A stretch of DNA of 39,865 bases from Pelagibacteraceae bacterium AG-349-O05. Its GTDB lineage: Bacteria; Pseudomonadota; Alphaproteobacteria; Pelagibacterales; Pelagibacteraceae. Shown here piece after piece: positions 1 through 8,441 of this stretch. Made by a program: the position numbers and the translations under genes. The first letter of the stretch is position 1, and each line of letters opens with the position of its first letter. The notes under the pieces were generated by a model. The model searched no databases and had not been told where the DNA came from. It was given only the letters and a program-made list of their open reading frames with translations. The stretch lies in assembly GCA_003281005.1 (NCBI GenBank), contig QCDE01000011.1, positions 1 to 39,865 of the forward strand. The letters are read 5' to 3'.

Positions 1-831
1 CAATCGATCATAATCAGCGCTTACGACGGCACCAATTTTTGGGTAGCCGCCAACAGTTCCATGATCTGAGAGCATTATTATTGGATTTCCGTCGGCGGGT
101 ACCTGAATAACACCTTTGATTAATCCCTCCGATTTAATATTCGTATTAACGATATTCTCTATTTTAGGACCCTCAAGCCTCATGCCCATTCTGTCTGAAA
201 GTTTTGAAACAATAAATTTTTTCTCATAAAATATTTTTTTACCTTCCTCAGAAAAGTAATCAAAATTAGTACCTTTGATCACCCTTATGTTTTCTATTTT
301 AGTATTAATGTAATTAGTTTTTTTTATATCCTTATTTGAATTTATTTTTTTATGATTAATTCTTTGCCCTATATCTAATTTTTTTCCATCATTGGATCCA
401 ATATTTGCTTTCGTATTTATAGAACAACTATTCCATTGAAATTTTAAATCGAGCTCTCCACCTAATGCCAAATATCCATAAACTGATTTATTTGTAGATA
501 TGATATTTATCTCATCTCCATTTTCAATTTGATAGCTTATGTAGCATTTGCCCTCAATTTCAGTATCTTTTTTTTTAATTGAAAAAATTACATCTCCAGT
601 AATAGCAAAATTAATTTTTTCTCCTGAATACTTTATATGAGGACCTTGATATGCAAATTCTATGACTGCAGAGTGTAAATTATTATTAACAAGTTTGTTA
701 GCTATGAGATAATTTCTATTATCCATAGCACCACTAAAAGGGATACCAATATGATAAAGATGATCCCTGCCTTTATCTTGAAAGGTAGTATTAATTCCAG
801 GTCTGATTATATCTAAATAATTACTACTCAT
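1..831 (-). CDS. pxpC: 5-oxoprolinase subunit PxpC (biotin-dependent carboxyltransferase family), partial
   Basis: The minus strand is open from an ATG at 831 to the window edge (277 codons), so the C-terminus is missing. The protein starts MSSNYLDIIRPGINTTFQDK, typical of the PxpC/KipA family, where a G(L/I)xTTxQDxGR-type motif follows the start. Further family features are GIPFSGAMD near residue 30, a YGYLALGGE segment, and SDRMGMRLEG followed by EGLIKGVIQVPADGNPIIMLSDHGTVGGYP-like sequence near the cut end (cited here as positions 10-150 of the window). With PxpA and PxpB it forms the ATP-dependent enzyme that opens 5-oxoproline to glutamate in the cytoplasm. Its start overlaps the 3' end of pxpB by 8 bases, so the two are almost certainly co-translated. 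Family assignment is secure. The exact substrate rests on the neighbouring pxpA and pxpB. Confidence 0.9.
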   Translation of the reverse strand, partial: MSSNYLDIIRPGINTTFQDKGRDHLYHIGIPFSGAMDNRNYLIANKLVNNNLHSAVIEFAYQGPHIKYSGEKINFAITGDVIFSIKKKDTEIEGKCYISYQIENGDEINIISTNKSVYGYLALGGELDLKFQWNSCSINTKANIGSNDGKKLDIGQRINHKKINSNKDIKKTNYINTKIENIRVIKGTNFDYFSEEGKKIFYEKKFIVSKLSDRMGMRLEGPKIENIVNTNIKSEGLIKGVIQVPADGNPIIMLSDHGTVGGYPKIGAVVSADYDRL

Positions 832-1498
832 TATAATTTTTGTACTGATCTAAGGAAATTTCCTTGAAAATTACTATATCTCCTGGGTTAATTAGATTGG
901 GTTTATCTTCTTTTGAACTATCAAAGATATCTAAAGGTGTATTTCCTAAAATATTCCATCCACCTGGGCTTTCAAATGTATAAATATTTGCAAATTGCTC
1001 AGTTAATGCAACAGATCCCTTAGGCACTTTAACTCTTGGTGTTTCTAAACGTTGAGCTCTCATATTCTCATCCAAGTCACCGAGAAAAGGCATGCCAGCA
1101 ATAAACCCTGTCATGTAACAAAAATATTCCTTATTTAAAAAATTCTCTAAAATTTTTTCTCTATTTAATTTTAATATTTTTTCCAATCTTTTAATGTCCA
1201 TTGAGAAATTTTCATGACAACAAACTGGTATTTCTAATTTTTTTGCATTTATATCTATAGAGTCTTCTGCATTTATATTTTCAACATAATTTTTTACTTC
1301 TTTAAAATTTGTTTTTTTTAGATCATAAGAAATAATTAGTTTATTATAAGAAGGTGTTAAATTATTTATCCCTTCAAATTTTTTTTCTTTAATAGTTTTA
1401 AAATATTTTATAACTTGTGAATTAATTGATTTATTCACTTCATTACCAAAATCACAGTACAAAGCTGCGTCACCAAGATTTGATATATTTTTTATCAT
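824..1498 (-). CDS. pxpB: 5-oxoprolinase subunit PxpB
   Basis: A 224-residue protein of the KipI/PxpB family (usual length about 215-240). It opens MIKNISNLGDAALYCDFG, matching the family's N-terminal G(D/E)xAL(L/Y)(V/C)xFG motif. Residues about 130-175 carry GFIAGMPFLGDLD, then a P-R-V-K-V-P-KGSVAL stretch and ESPGGWNILGNTP, the conserved cyclophilin-like core of the family. It pairs with PxpC as the part of the 5-oxoprolinase complex that acts on the phosphorylated intermediate, an established role in the E. coli and B. subtilis homologues. The gene reads divergently from pxpA with only 27 bases between the two starts. The end of pxpB overlaps the pxpC start by 8 bases. Confidence 0.93.
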   Translation of the reverse strand: MIKNISNLGDAALYCDFGNEVNKSINSQVIKYFKTIKEKKFEGINNLTPSYNKLIISYDLKKTNFKEVKNYVENINAEDSIDINAKKLEIPVCCHENFSMDIKRLEKILKLNREKILENFLNKEYFCYMTGFIAGMPFLGDLDENMRAQRLETPRVKVPKGSVALTEQFANIYTFESPGGWNILGNTPLDIFDSSKEDKPNLINPGDIVIFKEISLDQYKNYNE

Positions 1499-1525
1499 GT
1501 CATGTTATACTTAACATTAGAGACT

Positions 1526-2299
1526 ATGGAAATTAATATAAATTGCGATTTAGGTGAAAAATCAAAACATCATTCAAATAAGTATGATCCAGATTTACTA
1601 GAAATAGTTAATTCTGCAAATGTCGCATGTGGTTATCATGCGGGTGATGATGAGTCGATGAATCAAGTAGTTCAAATTTCAAAAAAAAATGGTGTTAGTA
1701 TTGGAGCACATCCTTCATTTAATGACCCAGAAAATTTTGGTAGGCAAAGAATGAAACTTCCACCTAATGAGGTAAGGCAATTGATTATTGATCAATATGA
1801 AATTCTTCAAAAAATTGCTCAAGATCATGGGGAGAATGTTACTCACATAAAACCACACGGAGCTTTAAATAATATGGCTTGTGAGGATATAGATTTGGCT
1901 ACCACTTTAGCAAAAGCTATAAACGAGATTAGTAAAGATTTAATTTATTTGGTTCCTACAGGATCTAAAATGGAAGAAGCAGCTAAAAAGCTAAACATGC
2001 GTATAGCTTGTGAAATATTTGCTGACAGAAATTACGAAGATGATGGGAATTTAGTTTCTAGAAAAAAACCACATGCTCTTATTACTGATCCAGAAGAAGC
2101 TAAAAAACACGTATTAAATATGGTAAAAAATCAGTCACTTAATTGTCACAGTGGAAAGCAGATACCTTGTGAAATTGACTCTGTATGCATACATGGGGAC
2201 AATGCGAGTTCGCTAGCTACTGCAAAATCTATAAAAAAAAATTTAGTAGATAACGGACTAACTTTAAAACCTTTAATTGAAATGGAGAAATTTAGATAA
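1526..2299 (+). CDS. pxpA: 5-oxoprolinase subunit PxpA (LamB/YcsF family)
   Basis: A 257-residue LamB/YcsF-family protein. From the ATG at 1526 it starts MEININCDLGE, which lines up with the family start (E. coli MKIDLNADLGE). The in-frame ATG at 1502 would add eight residues with no family counterpart, and a possible -10 hexamer TATACT (1506-1511) lies inside that extension, so 1526 is preferred. Family motifs follow: NVACGYHAGDDESM, SIGAHPSFNDPENFGR, HIKPHGALNNMA, a FADRNYEDDGNLVSR segment and SVCIHGDN near the C-terminus. PxpA catalyses the ATP-dependent first step on 5-oxoproline, together with PxpB and PxpC. Here it sits on the opposite strand from its partners, whereas a single operon is more usual. 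Its stop codon shares one base with the next gene's start. Confidence 0.93.
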   Translation: MEININCDLGEKSKHHSNKYDPDLLEIVNSANVACGYHAGDDESMNQVVQISKKNGVSIGAHPSFNDPENFGRQRMKLPPNEVRQLIIDQYEILQKIAQDHGENVTHIKPHGALNNMACEDIDLATTLAKAINEISKDLIYLVPTGSKMEEAAKKLNMRIACEIFADRNYEDDGNLVSRKKPHALITDPEEAKKHVLNMVKNQSLNCHSGKQIPCEIDSVCIHGDNASSLATAKSIKKNLVDNGLTLKPLIEMEKFR

Positions 2300-2790
2300 T
2301 GATAAAAAATATATTAATTACTTTTTTTATGTTAATTCTTTTATCTGCTAATTCATATTCTGCAGGTACTAGCTCTGGTTCAGACTCCAGTAGTGTTAAC
2401 AATTACAGTAAAGCTGTAAAATTAGTAAAAGCAGCAAAAAAATATGAAAATGATGGTAAAGTGGAGAAAGCAAATAAGAGATATATGAAAGCTTTAAAAC
2501 TTTTAATTAAATCAAACAAAAGCAAACCAAATAAAGCAGATACATTAAACTACTTAGGTTTTACAACAAGAAAACTTGGAGATTTTGAAACTGGAGAAAA
2601 ATATTATCTTCAAGGTCTCGCTATTGAACCAAATCATATAGGTATTAATGAATATTTAGGAGAGCTTTATGTTGCGACAAACAGAATTGATTTAGCCAAT
2701 GAAAGATTAAAAATTCTAGAAAGTTGTAATTGTAAAGAATATGATAGTTTGAAACAAATAATTGCTGGTACAAAAAAATCTAAATATTAA
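2299..2790 (+). CDS. Secreted TPR-repeat protein
   Basis: A 163-residue protein. The first 22 residues form a Sec signal peptide: a short basic start, a hydrophobic ITFFMLILLSAN core, and a likely signal peptidase I site after SYSA. A low-complexity Gly/Ser linker follows. Residues about 35-150 then hold two to three tetratricopeptide-like helical pairs, for example KADTLNYLGFTTRKLGDFE and a following repeat with GLAIEPNHIGINEYLGEL. TPR domains mediate protein-protein contacts, so a periplasmic scaffold role is likely, but no partner can be named. The start codon shares one base with the pxpA stop codon, which means the two are co-transcribed. A rho-independent terminator follows at 2811-2841. 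No link to 5-oxoproline metabolism is visible apart from this context. Confidence 0.85.
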   Translation: MIKNILITFFMLILLSANSYSAGTSSGSDSSSVNNYSKAVKLVKAAKKYENDGKVEKANKRYMKALKLLIKSNKSKPNKADTLNYLGFTTRKLGDFETGEKYYLQGLAIEPNHIGINEYLGELYVATNRIDLANERLKILESCNCKEYDSLKQIIAGTKKSKY

Positions 2791-2810
2791 TACATTTTAT
2801 TCAATAATAT

Positions 2811-2841
2811 GGCGGTCTTAAACTTGATCGCCTTTTTTTTT
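2811..2841 (+). terminator. Rho-independent terminator after the pxpA-TPR transcript
   Basis: A 7-bp stem pairs 2811-2817 (GGCGGTC) with 2826-2832 (GATCGCC), with one G-U pair and an 8-base loop. Nine Ts follow at 2833-2841. It lies 21 bases after the stop of the TPR gene and stands out as GC-rich in an AT-rich background. Confidence 0.88.
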
Positions 2842-2891
2842 ACATGGTATTTATTGAAATACTAATAAACTTGAAATACTATTAATTTATC

Positions 2892-3503
2892 TTGATTGAA
2901 GAACTCATTATTTTAACAAATATTATATTTATCACCATTATATTAACTGCTGATAATGCTGTGATTGTTGGATCTATCGCTTCAAATTTTGTTCCAAAAA
3001 ATAGAAAACAAATAATTCTTTGGGGTGTAATTGGAGCCTTTGTTTTTAAAATTTTTTTTGCAATTTTTGCGACTTTTTTGTTTGAATTTTATTTTATAAA
3101 AATTTTGGGTGGCTTGTTATTAATTTGGATTGTTAATGATTTAAGGAAAGATTTACTAGACATTAAAAAAGTAAAACCCACTACTAAAAAAGGTAAAGAA
3201 CCTTCATACATTAGTAGCATTGGAAAAGTATTATTTGCAGATATCATGATTAGTTTTGATAATGTCATTGGTGTAGTCGCGGCAGCAAAAGGATATTTTG
3301 GATTTATGATATTTGGACTGATGTTATCAGTTGTTCTAACTGGTGCTTTAGCAACATATATGGCTAATTATATACAAAGACATATTTGGATAGCATATAT
3401 CGGCTTAGTATTTATCTTAATCGTTGGTCTACAATTAGTAATTGGCGGATTAGTTGACCTTGAAATATTAAATATTAATGAAGAATTTAAAAAATACTTT
3501 TAA
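2892..3503 (+). CDS. TerC/YjbE-family integral membrane protein
   Basis: A 203-residue protein with about seven hydrophobic segments. It carries two copies of the acidic motif typical of the TerC superfamily inside membrane helices: LTADNAVIVG (residues 18-27, Asp21) and ISFDNVIGVVAAAKG (about 120-134, Asp123). A charged cytoplasmic loop (about 84-106) separates the two halves, giving the inverted-repeat arrangement of the YjbE subfamily. Relatives are implicated in manganese or other metal efflux and in loading exported metalloproteins. The substrate here is inferred only. The start is a TTG at 2892, since no in-frame ATG lies near the first membrane helix. The gene ends one base before the convergent panB stop. 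The 50-base leader is too short for a yybP-ykoY manganese riboswitch, and none is seen. Confidence 0.82.
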   Translation: MIEELIILTNIIFITIILTADNAVIVGSIASNFVPKNRKQIILWGVIGAFVFKIFFAIFATFLFEFYFIKILGGLLLIWIVNDLRKDLLDIKKVKPTTKKGKEPSYISSIGKVLFADIMISFDNVIGVVAAAKGYFGFMIFGLMLSVVLTGALATYMANYIQRHIWIAYIGLVFILIVGLQLVIGGLVDLEILNINEEFKKYF

Positions 3504-4277
3504 TTAAAAAGAATTTTTTTTATTAGGAAATTTAATTTTTCTAACTTCTTTTGAGTAATTTGAAACAGCTTTAGAAATATCTTTTCTAATATTTGCATAT
3601 TTTTTTACAAACTTATAATTCATTGGATTTAAGCCAATTAAATCATCAAAAACTAATATTTGACCATCACAATATTTAGACGCTCCAATCCCTATTGTTG
3701 GAACTGTAATATTTTGACTAACAAGTTTTGCTAAAGAAGTCTCAACACATTCTAAAACAATAGAAAATACTCCAGCTTTTTCTAACAATTGCGAGTCTCT
3801 TAGAATATGATCTCTCTCTAGTTTTTTTTTGCCTTTAAATTTGAAAGTTTTATCTGACTGAGGAAGTAGCCCTAAATGGCCCATAACTGGAATTTTATTT
3901 TTAACTAAAGTTTTAATTGTTTCGTAAATTTTTTTTCCACCTTCCAATTTTACTCCATCACATTTAGTTTTTTTCATTATTTTTTTTGCATTTTTTAAAG
4001 CTTCTTTAGGAGTTCGATAGGTGTTATGTGGCATATCAACAATCATCAAACTTTTTTTTATGCCCATTCTCACACTTTTAGAGTGTTCAATCATAGTGTT
4101 TAATGTTACTTCTTTTGTTGATTTATAATTATACAAAACAGATCCAAGAGAATCTCCGACAAGTATAATGTCGCAATGATTATCTAAAATTGATGCTACG
4201 TTTTTTGAGTAAGATGTTAAACTTACAATTTTTTGTTTATTTTTTTTTTTAATTAAATCTGAGATTTTTTTTTTCAT
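3504..4277 (-). CDS. panB: 3-methyl-2-oxobutanoate hydroxymethyltransferase
   Basis: A 257-residue protein (E. coli PanB is 264). It makes ketopantoate from alpha-ketoisovalerate and methylene-tetrahydrofolate, the committed step of pantothenate and CoA synthesis. The TIM-barrel signature residues are present: VGDSLG with metal ligand Asp42, VDMP with Asp81, DGVKLEGG with Lys110, GHLGLLPQ (His134), and LECVE with the catalytic Glu176. It lies four bases downstream of gloA on the same strand and is the last gene of the psd-to-panB run. panC is not in the window. The 5' coding region is rich in Lys codons and A-runs, as in the neighbouring genes. Confidence 0.96.
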   Translation of the reverse strand: MKKKISDLIKKKNKQKIVSLTSYSKNVASILDNHCDIILVGDSLGSVLYNYKSTKEVTLNTMIEHSKSVRMGIKKSLMIVDMPHNTYRTPKEALKNAKKIMKKTKCDGVKLEGGKKIYETIKTLVKNKIPVMGHLGLLPQSDKTFKFKGKKKLERDHILRDSQLLEKAGVFSIVLECVETSLAKLVSQNITVPTIGIGASKYCDGQILVFDDLIGLNPMNYKFVKKYANIRKDISKAVSNYSKEVRKIKFPNKKNSF

Positions 4278-4281
4278 CGAC

Positions 4282-4701
4282 CTACCAAGAGCCGGTATTT
4301 TCCATTGAAGCCCAGGGTTCTTTAGGTTCTAGATTTCCCTCTTGAAGTATTTCAATTGAGATTTTATCTGGTGATCTAACAAAAGCCATATGACCATCTC
4401 TTGGAGGTCTATTAATAGTATAACCCATATCCATTAATCTTTGGCAGGTATCATAAATATTATCTACTCTATAGGCAAGATGACCAAAATTTCTTGAACC
4501 TTCTCCAAGCTCATCACCATCCCAATTATAAGTTAATTCTATTTCTGCTTTTTCATCATTTGGTGCAGCAAGAAAAATTAATGTAAATCTTCCTTTTTCA
4601 TTTTCCATTCTTCTTGTTTCTTTTAAACCAAGCCCATCGCAAAAAAATCTTAGAGATTCATCTACGTCTTTAACTCTAATCATTGTGTGTAAATATTTCA
4701 T
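4282..4701 (-). CDS. gloA: Lactoylglutathione lyase (glyoxalase I)
   Basis: A 139-residue VOC-fold protein that opens MKYLHTMIRV and contains EIELTYNWDG, both hallmarks of GloA. The four metal ligands of the family are all present: His5, Glu55, His74 and Glu117. The enzyme isomerises the hemithioacetal of methylglyoxal and glutathione to S-lactoylglutathione in the cytoplasm. The C-terminal tail (about residues 122-139) runs slightly past the usual end. It is placed 22 bases after guaA and four before panB, so it probably shares their transcript. No glyoxalase II gene is seen in the window. Confidence 0.94.
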   Translation of the reverse strand: MKYLHTMIRVKDVDESLRFFCDGLGLKETRRMENEKGRFTLIFLAAPNDEKAEIELTYNWDGDELGEGSRNFGHLAYRVDNIYDTCQRLMDMGYTINRPPRDGHMAFVRSPDKISIEILQEGNLEPKEPWASMENTGSW

Positions 4702-4723
4702 AATGTTAATTTATAATTAAAAA

Positions 4724-6286
4724 CTACTCTAATTCAATAGTGCTAGGTGGTTTTGAAGTAACATCATACACTACTCTGTTTATACCCCTTATACTGTTAA
4801 CTATTTTATTTGATATAGTTTGCATAAAAGACTTTTTAAATTCATAATAATCTGCTGTCATTCCATCTTCAGATGTAATTGCTCTTAATAAACATAAGTA
4901 TTCATAAGTACGATTGTCTCCCATAACACCCACTGTTTTTACTGGAAGTAATGCTGCATAAGCTTGCCAAATCTTATGATAAAGACCGTGATCTTTTAAA
5001 GCTTTAATAAAGTTATGATCTGCCTCCTTTAAAATTTTAATTTTTTCATTTGTTATAATGCCTGGCATTCGAATTGCTAAACCTGGTCCGGGAAAAGGGT
5101 GCCTTGAAATAATTTCTTTACTTAAATTTAACTCTAGTCCTAATTTTCTTACCTCATCCTTAAATAGGAATTTTAGAGGTTCTACTAATTTTAAATTCAT
5201 TTTTTTGGGTAGGCCACCAACATTATGATGTGATTTAATTTTAGAAGTTTGGCTACCAGTAACAGATTTGCTTTCAATTAAATCTGGATAAAGAGTACCC
5301 TGAGCTAAAAATTTAACATTTTTAATTTTCTTAGCATATCGCTCAAATATTTTGATAAATAAATTACCAATTATTTTTCTTTTTTTTTCTGGATCAGAAA
5401 CATTTTTTAATTTTTTTAAGAATTCCTTTTCAGCATTTACATAAATTAAATTCATTTTTAAACGCTTTTTAAAAGTTTGAACTACCTGCACTTCTTCATT
5501 TTTTCTTAAAAGGCCTGTATTTACAAAAATACAATAAAGTTTTTTACCAATAGCTTTATTCAGTAATTGAGCAACTACACTACTATCCACACCGCCTGAT
5601 AATGCACATATAACTTTGTTATTTCCAACTTGAATTCTAACATCTTTAATAAGCTGTTTTTTTTGATCTCTAGAGGACCAATTTCTTTTAATTTTACAAA
5701 TTAAAAAAATAAAGTTACTTATTAATTTCTTTCCATTCTCTGTATGAGTTACTTCAGGATGAAATTGCACTCCATAATATTTTTTAATTTTATTTTCAAC
5801 AATTGCAAATTTTGAATTAGTACTTGATGCAACAACTTTAAAATTCTTAGGAAGTTTTGAAACTTGATCAGCATGGCTCATCCAAACTTGTTTGGATTTT
5901 TTGTTTCCAAAAAAATTAGTTGTTAAAAGACTGTTATTCTTTTTATAAACATTAGCTAAACCGAATTCTCTATGTTTTGATTGTTTTACCCTTCCACCGT
6001 TAAGTTTTGATAAAATTTGATGCCCAAAACATATTCCAAGAACTGGTACATCAAGTTGTAAAATTTTTTTATCAAATGAATATTTATTTATTTGATAAAC
6101 ATTTAATGGACCACCAGATAATACTATTCCTTTAATACTGCGATTTATGTCTTTTAGTTTTATTTTTTTGTGACTAACTATTTCAGAAAATACGCCTAAT
6201 TCTCTTACTCTTCTTGCAATTAATTGAGTAAATTGAGAACCAAAATCTATTATTAAGATTTTGTTAAGATTTTGATCAAGACTCAT
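4724..6286 (-). CDS. guaA: GMP synthase (glutamine-hydrolysing)
   Basis: A 520-residue two-domain enzyme (E. coli 525) that converts XMP to GMP with glutamine and ATP. The N-terminal class I glutamine amidotransferase domain has the nucleophile Cys86 in GICFGHQ and the His176/Glu178 pair in GVQFHPEV. The ATP-pyrophosphatase domain begins near residue 205, with the PP-loop SGGVDSS at 230-236. The C-terminal dimerisation domain ends in [10 protein letters not shown], the usual GuaA terminus (PPxTIEWE-type). The start overlaps the end of the upstream TPR gene by 11 bases. With guaB two genes upstream, this strand carries both IMP-to-GMP steps. Confidence 0.97.
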   Translation of the reverse strand: MSLDQNLNKILIIDFGSQFTQLIARRVRELGVFSEIVSHKKIKLKDINRSIKGIVLSGGPLNVYQINKYSFDKKILQLDVPVLGICFGHQILSKLNGGRVKQSKHREFGLANVYKKNNSLLTTNFFGNKKSKQVWMSHADQVSKLPKNFKVVASSTNSKFAIVENKIKKYYGVQFHPEVTHTENGKKLISNFIFLICKIKRNWSSRDQKKQLIKDVRIQVGNNKVICALSGGVDSSVVAQLLNKAIGKKLYCIFVNTGLLRKNEEVQVVQTFKKRLKMNLIYVNAEKEFLKKLKNVSDPEKKRKIIGNLFIKIFERYAKKIKNVKFLAQGTLYPDLIESKSVTGSQTSKIKSHHNVGGLPKKMNLKLVEPLKFLFKDEVRKLGLELNLSKEIISRHPFPGPGLAIRMPGIITNEKIKILKEADHNFIKALKDHGLYHKIWQAYAALLPVKTVGVMGDNRTYEYLCLLRAITSEDGMTADYYEFKKSFMQTISNKIVNSIRGINRVVYDVTSKPPSTIELE

Positions 6287-6716
6287 TATTTTCAGGTTCT
6301 ATATTTTTTAATGACTCTTGAATATCTTTGTTTTCATCACATAAATTTTTACAAACTTTTACGAACTTATTTGAAAGATCTTTAACTTTCTCATAATTAG
6401 ATTTTTCTAAAGCAATTTTCATTAACATTAATAAAGCTTCTTCATTGTCAGGCTCAATTAAAAGTGTTGTTTCTAAATTGTATTCTTCTTTTCTTTGATT
6501 TTCTTCTTGGTTATAAATTTTTGCTAAATATAAATACGAATTTGCATCTTTTGGATTGAAAACAATATTTCTCTCAAATAGAAAACGTGCATCTTCATAT
6601 TTTTCTTTTTTAAACAAGTCTAGAGCTTCATTAAAAAAATTTTCTTTACTAAATGACGTACTGTTAAAAGAAGCTGTTAAAAGTATTAATCCTATTAATT
6701 TGAAAAATTTGCTCAT
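6276..6716 (-). CDS. Secreted TPR-repeat protein between guaB and guaA
   Basis: A 146-residue protein. Residues 1-23 form a signal peptide ([17 protein letters not shown], cleavage likely near SFS-KE). The mature part contains two to three TPR-like helix pairs: [20 protein letters not shown], then [16 protein letters not shown], then [20 protein letters not shown]. Two Cys residues lie close together near the C-terminus (KVCKNLCDE). The start shares one base with the guaB stop, and the end overlaps guaA by 11 bases, so it is translationally embedded in the purine operon although it is exported. Its function is unknown. It resembles in build, but not obviously in sequence, the TPR protein at 2299-2790. 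Confidence 0.85.
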   Translation of the reverse strand: MSKFFKLIGLILLTASFNSTSFSKENFFNEALDLFKKEKYEDARFLFERNIVFNPKDANSYLYLAKIYNQEENQRKEEYNLETTLLIEPDNEEALLMLMKIALEKSNYEKVKDLSNKFVKVCKNLCDENKDIQESLKNIEPENNES

Positions 6717-7792
6717 TAATATTTACTATCGTTTTTTACCACATCTACATTATGAACCATACTTTCATAAAATCCAGCTTTTGTAATTTTAACAAATTGT
6801 GGTTTATTTCTTAATTTAATGATTGTTTTTGATCCAAGATAACCCATTGAAGATTTCAATCCACCAATTAATTTATAAATAATACTCTTAACATCTCCTT
6901 TATATTTAACAAAACCTTCAACACCCTCAGGTACATATTTTGAGGAGTCTTTTTGTTTTTTTTGAAAGTATCTATCAGCTGACCCTTTGTTCATAGCTCC
7001 TACAGAACCCATACCTCTAAAACTTTTGAAAAGCTGTCCATTTTTTTTAATTAATTTTCCTGGAGTTTCGTTTGTACCTGCAAATAACGAACCAATCATT
7101 ACAGCATCAGCTCCTGCAGCAAAAGCTTTTGCTAAATCACCAGAATATTTTATTCCACCATCTGAAATTATTTTAATATTTTTATTTTTTAAACCACTTC
7201 TTACAGCTAAAATTGCGCTTAATTGAGGAACTCCTATTCCAGCAACCAGTCTTGTTGTACAAATAGAACCTGGCCCTATACCAATTTTAATTATATCTAC
7301 TCCTAAATTTATTAAGAATTTTGCAGCTTCTGGTGTTGCAATATTTCCTGCACATAAAGCAATTTTTTTTGTTTTTATTTTTTTTATATATTTAATTATT
7401 TCGGCAACTTTCCTTGTATGGCCATGTGCTGTGTCTACTACAATTAAATCTACACCTTCTTTAATTATTTCTTTGGCTCTTATAAATTCATTCGGTGCTG
7501 CACCTACTGCTGCTCCAACAATTAACTTTTGTTTTTTTACTTTTTTTATCTCTGATAATTGTTTTTTTATACCAAGATTTCTGTGAATTACTCCAATACC
7601 ACCAGCTTTAGCTATGGCTATTGCCATTCTGCTCTCTGTGACAGTATCCATTGCAGATGATAAAAGTGGAATTTTAAGTTTCAAATGCTTTGTTAAAGAT
7701 ACACTTGTGTCTGCATCAGAAGGTAATATTTCTGAATACTTTGGAGCCAATGTAACATCATCAAAGGTAAGCGCTTCTTTTATAGGAACCAT
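6716..7792 (-). CDS. guaB: IMP dehydrogenase lacking the CBS (Bateman) domain
   Basis: Oxidises IMP to XMP with NAD+, the committed step to GMP. It opens with [20 protein letters not shown], the normal GuaB start. The catalytic loop GPGSICTTR (Cys178), the IMP-binding [10 protein letters not shown], and the mobile-flap residues ADRYFQ with VPEGVEG are all present. The protein has only 358 residues against about 488 in E. coli. The missing part is the internal CBS pair: residues about 77-90 run directly from [15 protein letters not shown] into LIVGAAVG, where about 110 residues are usually inserted. The reading frame is clean on both sides, so this is a true compact form and not a frameshift. 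It starts 37 bases after rlmE. Confidence 0.95.
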   Translation of the reverse strand: MVPIKEALTFDDVTLAPKYSEILPSDADTSVSLTKHLKLKIPLLSSAMDTVTESRMAIAIAKAGGIGVIHRNLGIKKQLSEIKKVKKQKLIVGAAVGAAPNEFIRAKEIIKEGVDLIVVDTAHGHTRKVAEIIKYIKKIKTKKIALCAGNIATPEAAKFLINLGVDIIKIGIGPGSICTTRLVAGIGVPQLSAILAVRSGLKNKNIKIISDGGIKYSGDLAKAFAAGADAVMIGSLFAGTNETPGKLIKKNGQLFKSFRGMGSVGAMNKGSADRYFQKKQKDSSKYVPEGVEGFVKYKGDVKSIIYKLIGGLKSSMGYLGSKTIIKLRNKPQFVKITKAGFYESMVHNVDVVKNDSKY

Positions 7793-7829
7793 AATCTTTT
7801 ATATACGATTCCTTTTAAATTAAAAGTCT

Positions 7830-8441
7830 CTATCGGATTTTTCTACAAATTATAAAACTTTCTTTTGAATCTTTTCTGCTAGATTTTGGTTTAAAAACCT
7901 TAACTTCTTTAAAATATTTTTTTCCCTCTGCGACGATTTCGTTAAATGTTCCTCCCATAAAAATTTTTGAAATAAAATATCCATTTTCTTTCATTAAATC
8001 TTTAGCAAAAAACATTGCCTCTTTACACAGTTCTCCAGTTTGTATTGAATCTATATTTTTAATCCCAGTTGTATCTACGGCCATATCAGACATTACGACA
8101 TCAACTTTGCCGTTTATATTTTTTTTAATTTCTTCTTGAGTTTTTTCTTCAGTAAAATCTCCTTGGATTTGAACACTATTACCTATGGGTTCCATTTTTT
8201 TTAAATCTATAGATATCAATTTTCCACTTTTAGCTACTTTGATAGCATATTGTGACCAGCTTCCTGGAGCTGCGCCAATATCAATTACTGATAGTCCACC
8301 TTTAAAAATTTTAAATTTTTCATCAATTTCGATTAATTTGTAAGCTGATCTAGCACGATACCCATCCACTTTGGACTGTCTAACATAGATATCTCTACGC
8401 TGTTTATTAACCCAGTTCTTAGAGATTTTATTTTTTTTCAA
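7830..8441 (-). CDS. rlmE: 23S rRNA (uridine-2552) 2'-O-methyltransferase RlmE
   Basis: A 203-residue FtsJ/RrmJ-type methyltransferase (E. coli 209). The SAM-binding motif DIGAAPGSWSQ lies at residues 54-64. The K-D-K-E catalytic tetrad is complete: Lys35 in SAYKL, Asp119 in VMSDMA, Lys159 in ISKIF and Glu194 in KESFI. The family motif RSAYKLIEID precedes the SAM site. It methylates the A-loop of 23S rRNA during late 50S assembly. Its start lies directly against the stop of the glycosyltransferase gene upstream, and guaB follows after 37 bases. ftsH, a common neighbour in other bacteria, is not here. Confidence 0.95.
   Translation of the reverse strand: MKKNKISKNWVNKQRRDIYVRQSKVDGYRARSAYKLIEIDEKFKIFKGGLSVIDIGAAPGSWSQYAIKVAKSGKLISIDLKKMEPIGNSVQIQGDFTEEKTQEEIKKNINGKVDVVMSDMAVDTTGIKNIDSIQTGELCKEAMFFAKDLMKENGYFISKIFMGGTFNEIVAEGKKYFKEVKVFKPKSSRKDSKESFIICRKIR

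Noticed and set aside
1502..1525. Longer start for pxpA.
   Set aside because: The extra eight residues do not match the family start and would leave three bases to the divergent pxpB ATG.
2842..2891. Manganese (yybP-ykoY) riboswitch before the TerC-like gene.
   Set aside because: Only 50 bases are available and no conserved riboswitch core is seen.
6716..7792. guaB as a frameshifted or truncated pseudogene.
   Set aside because: Frame and catalytic motifs are continuous and both termini are normal; only the internal CBS module is absent.
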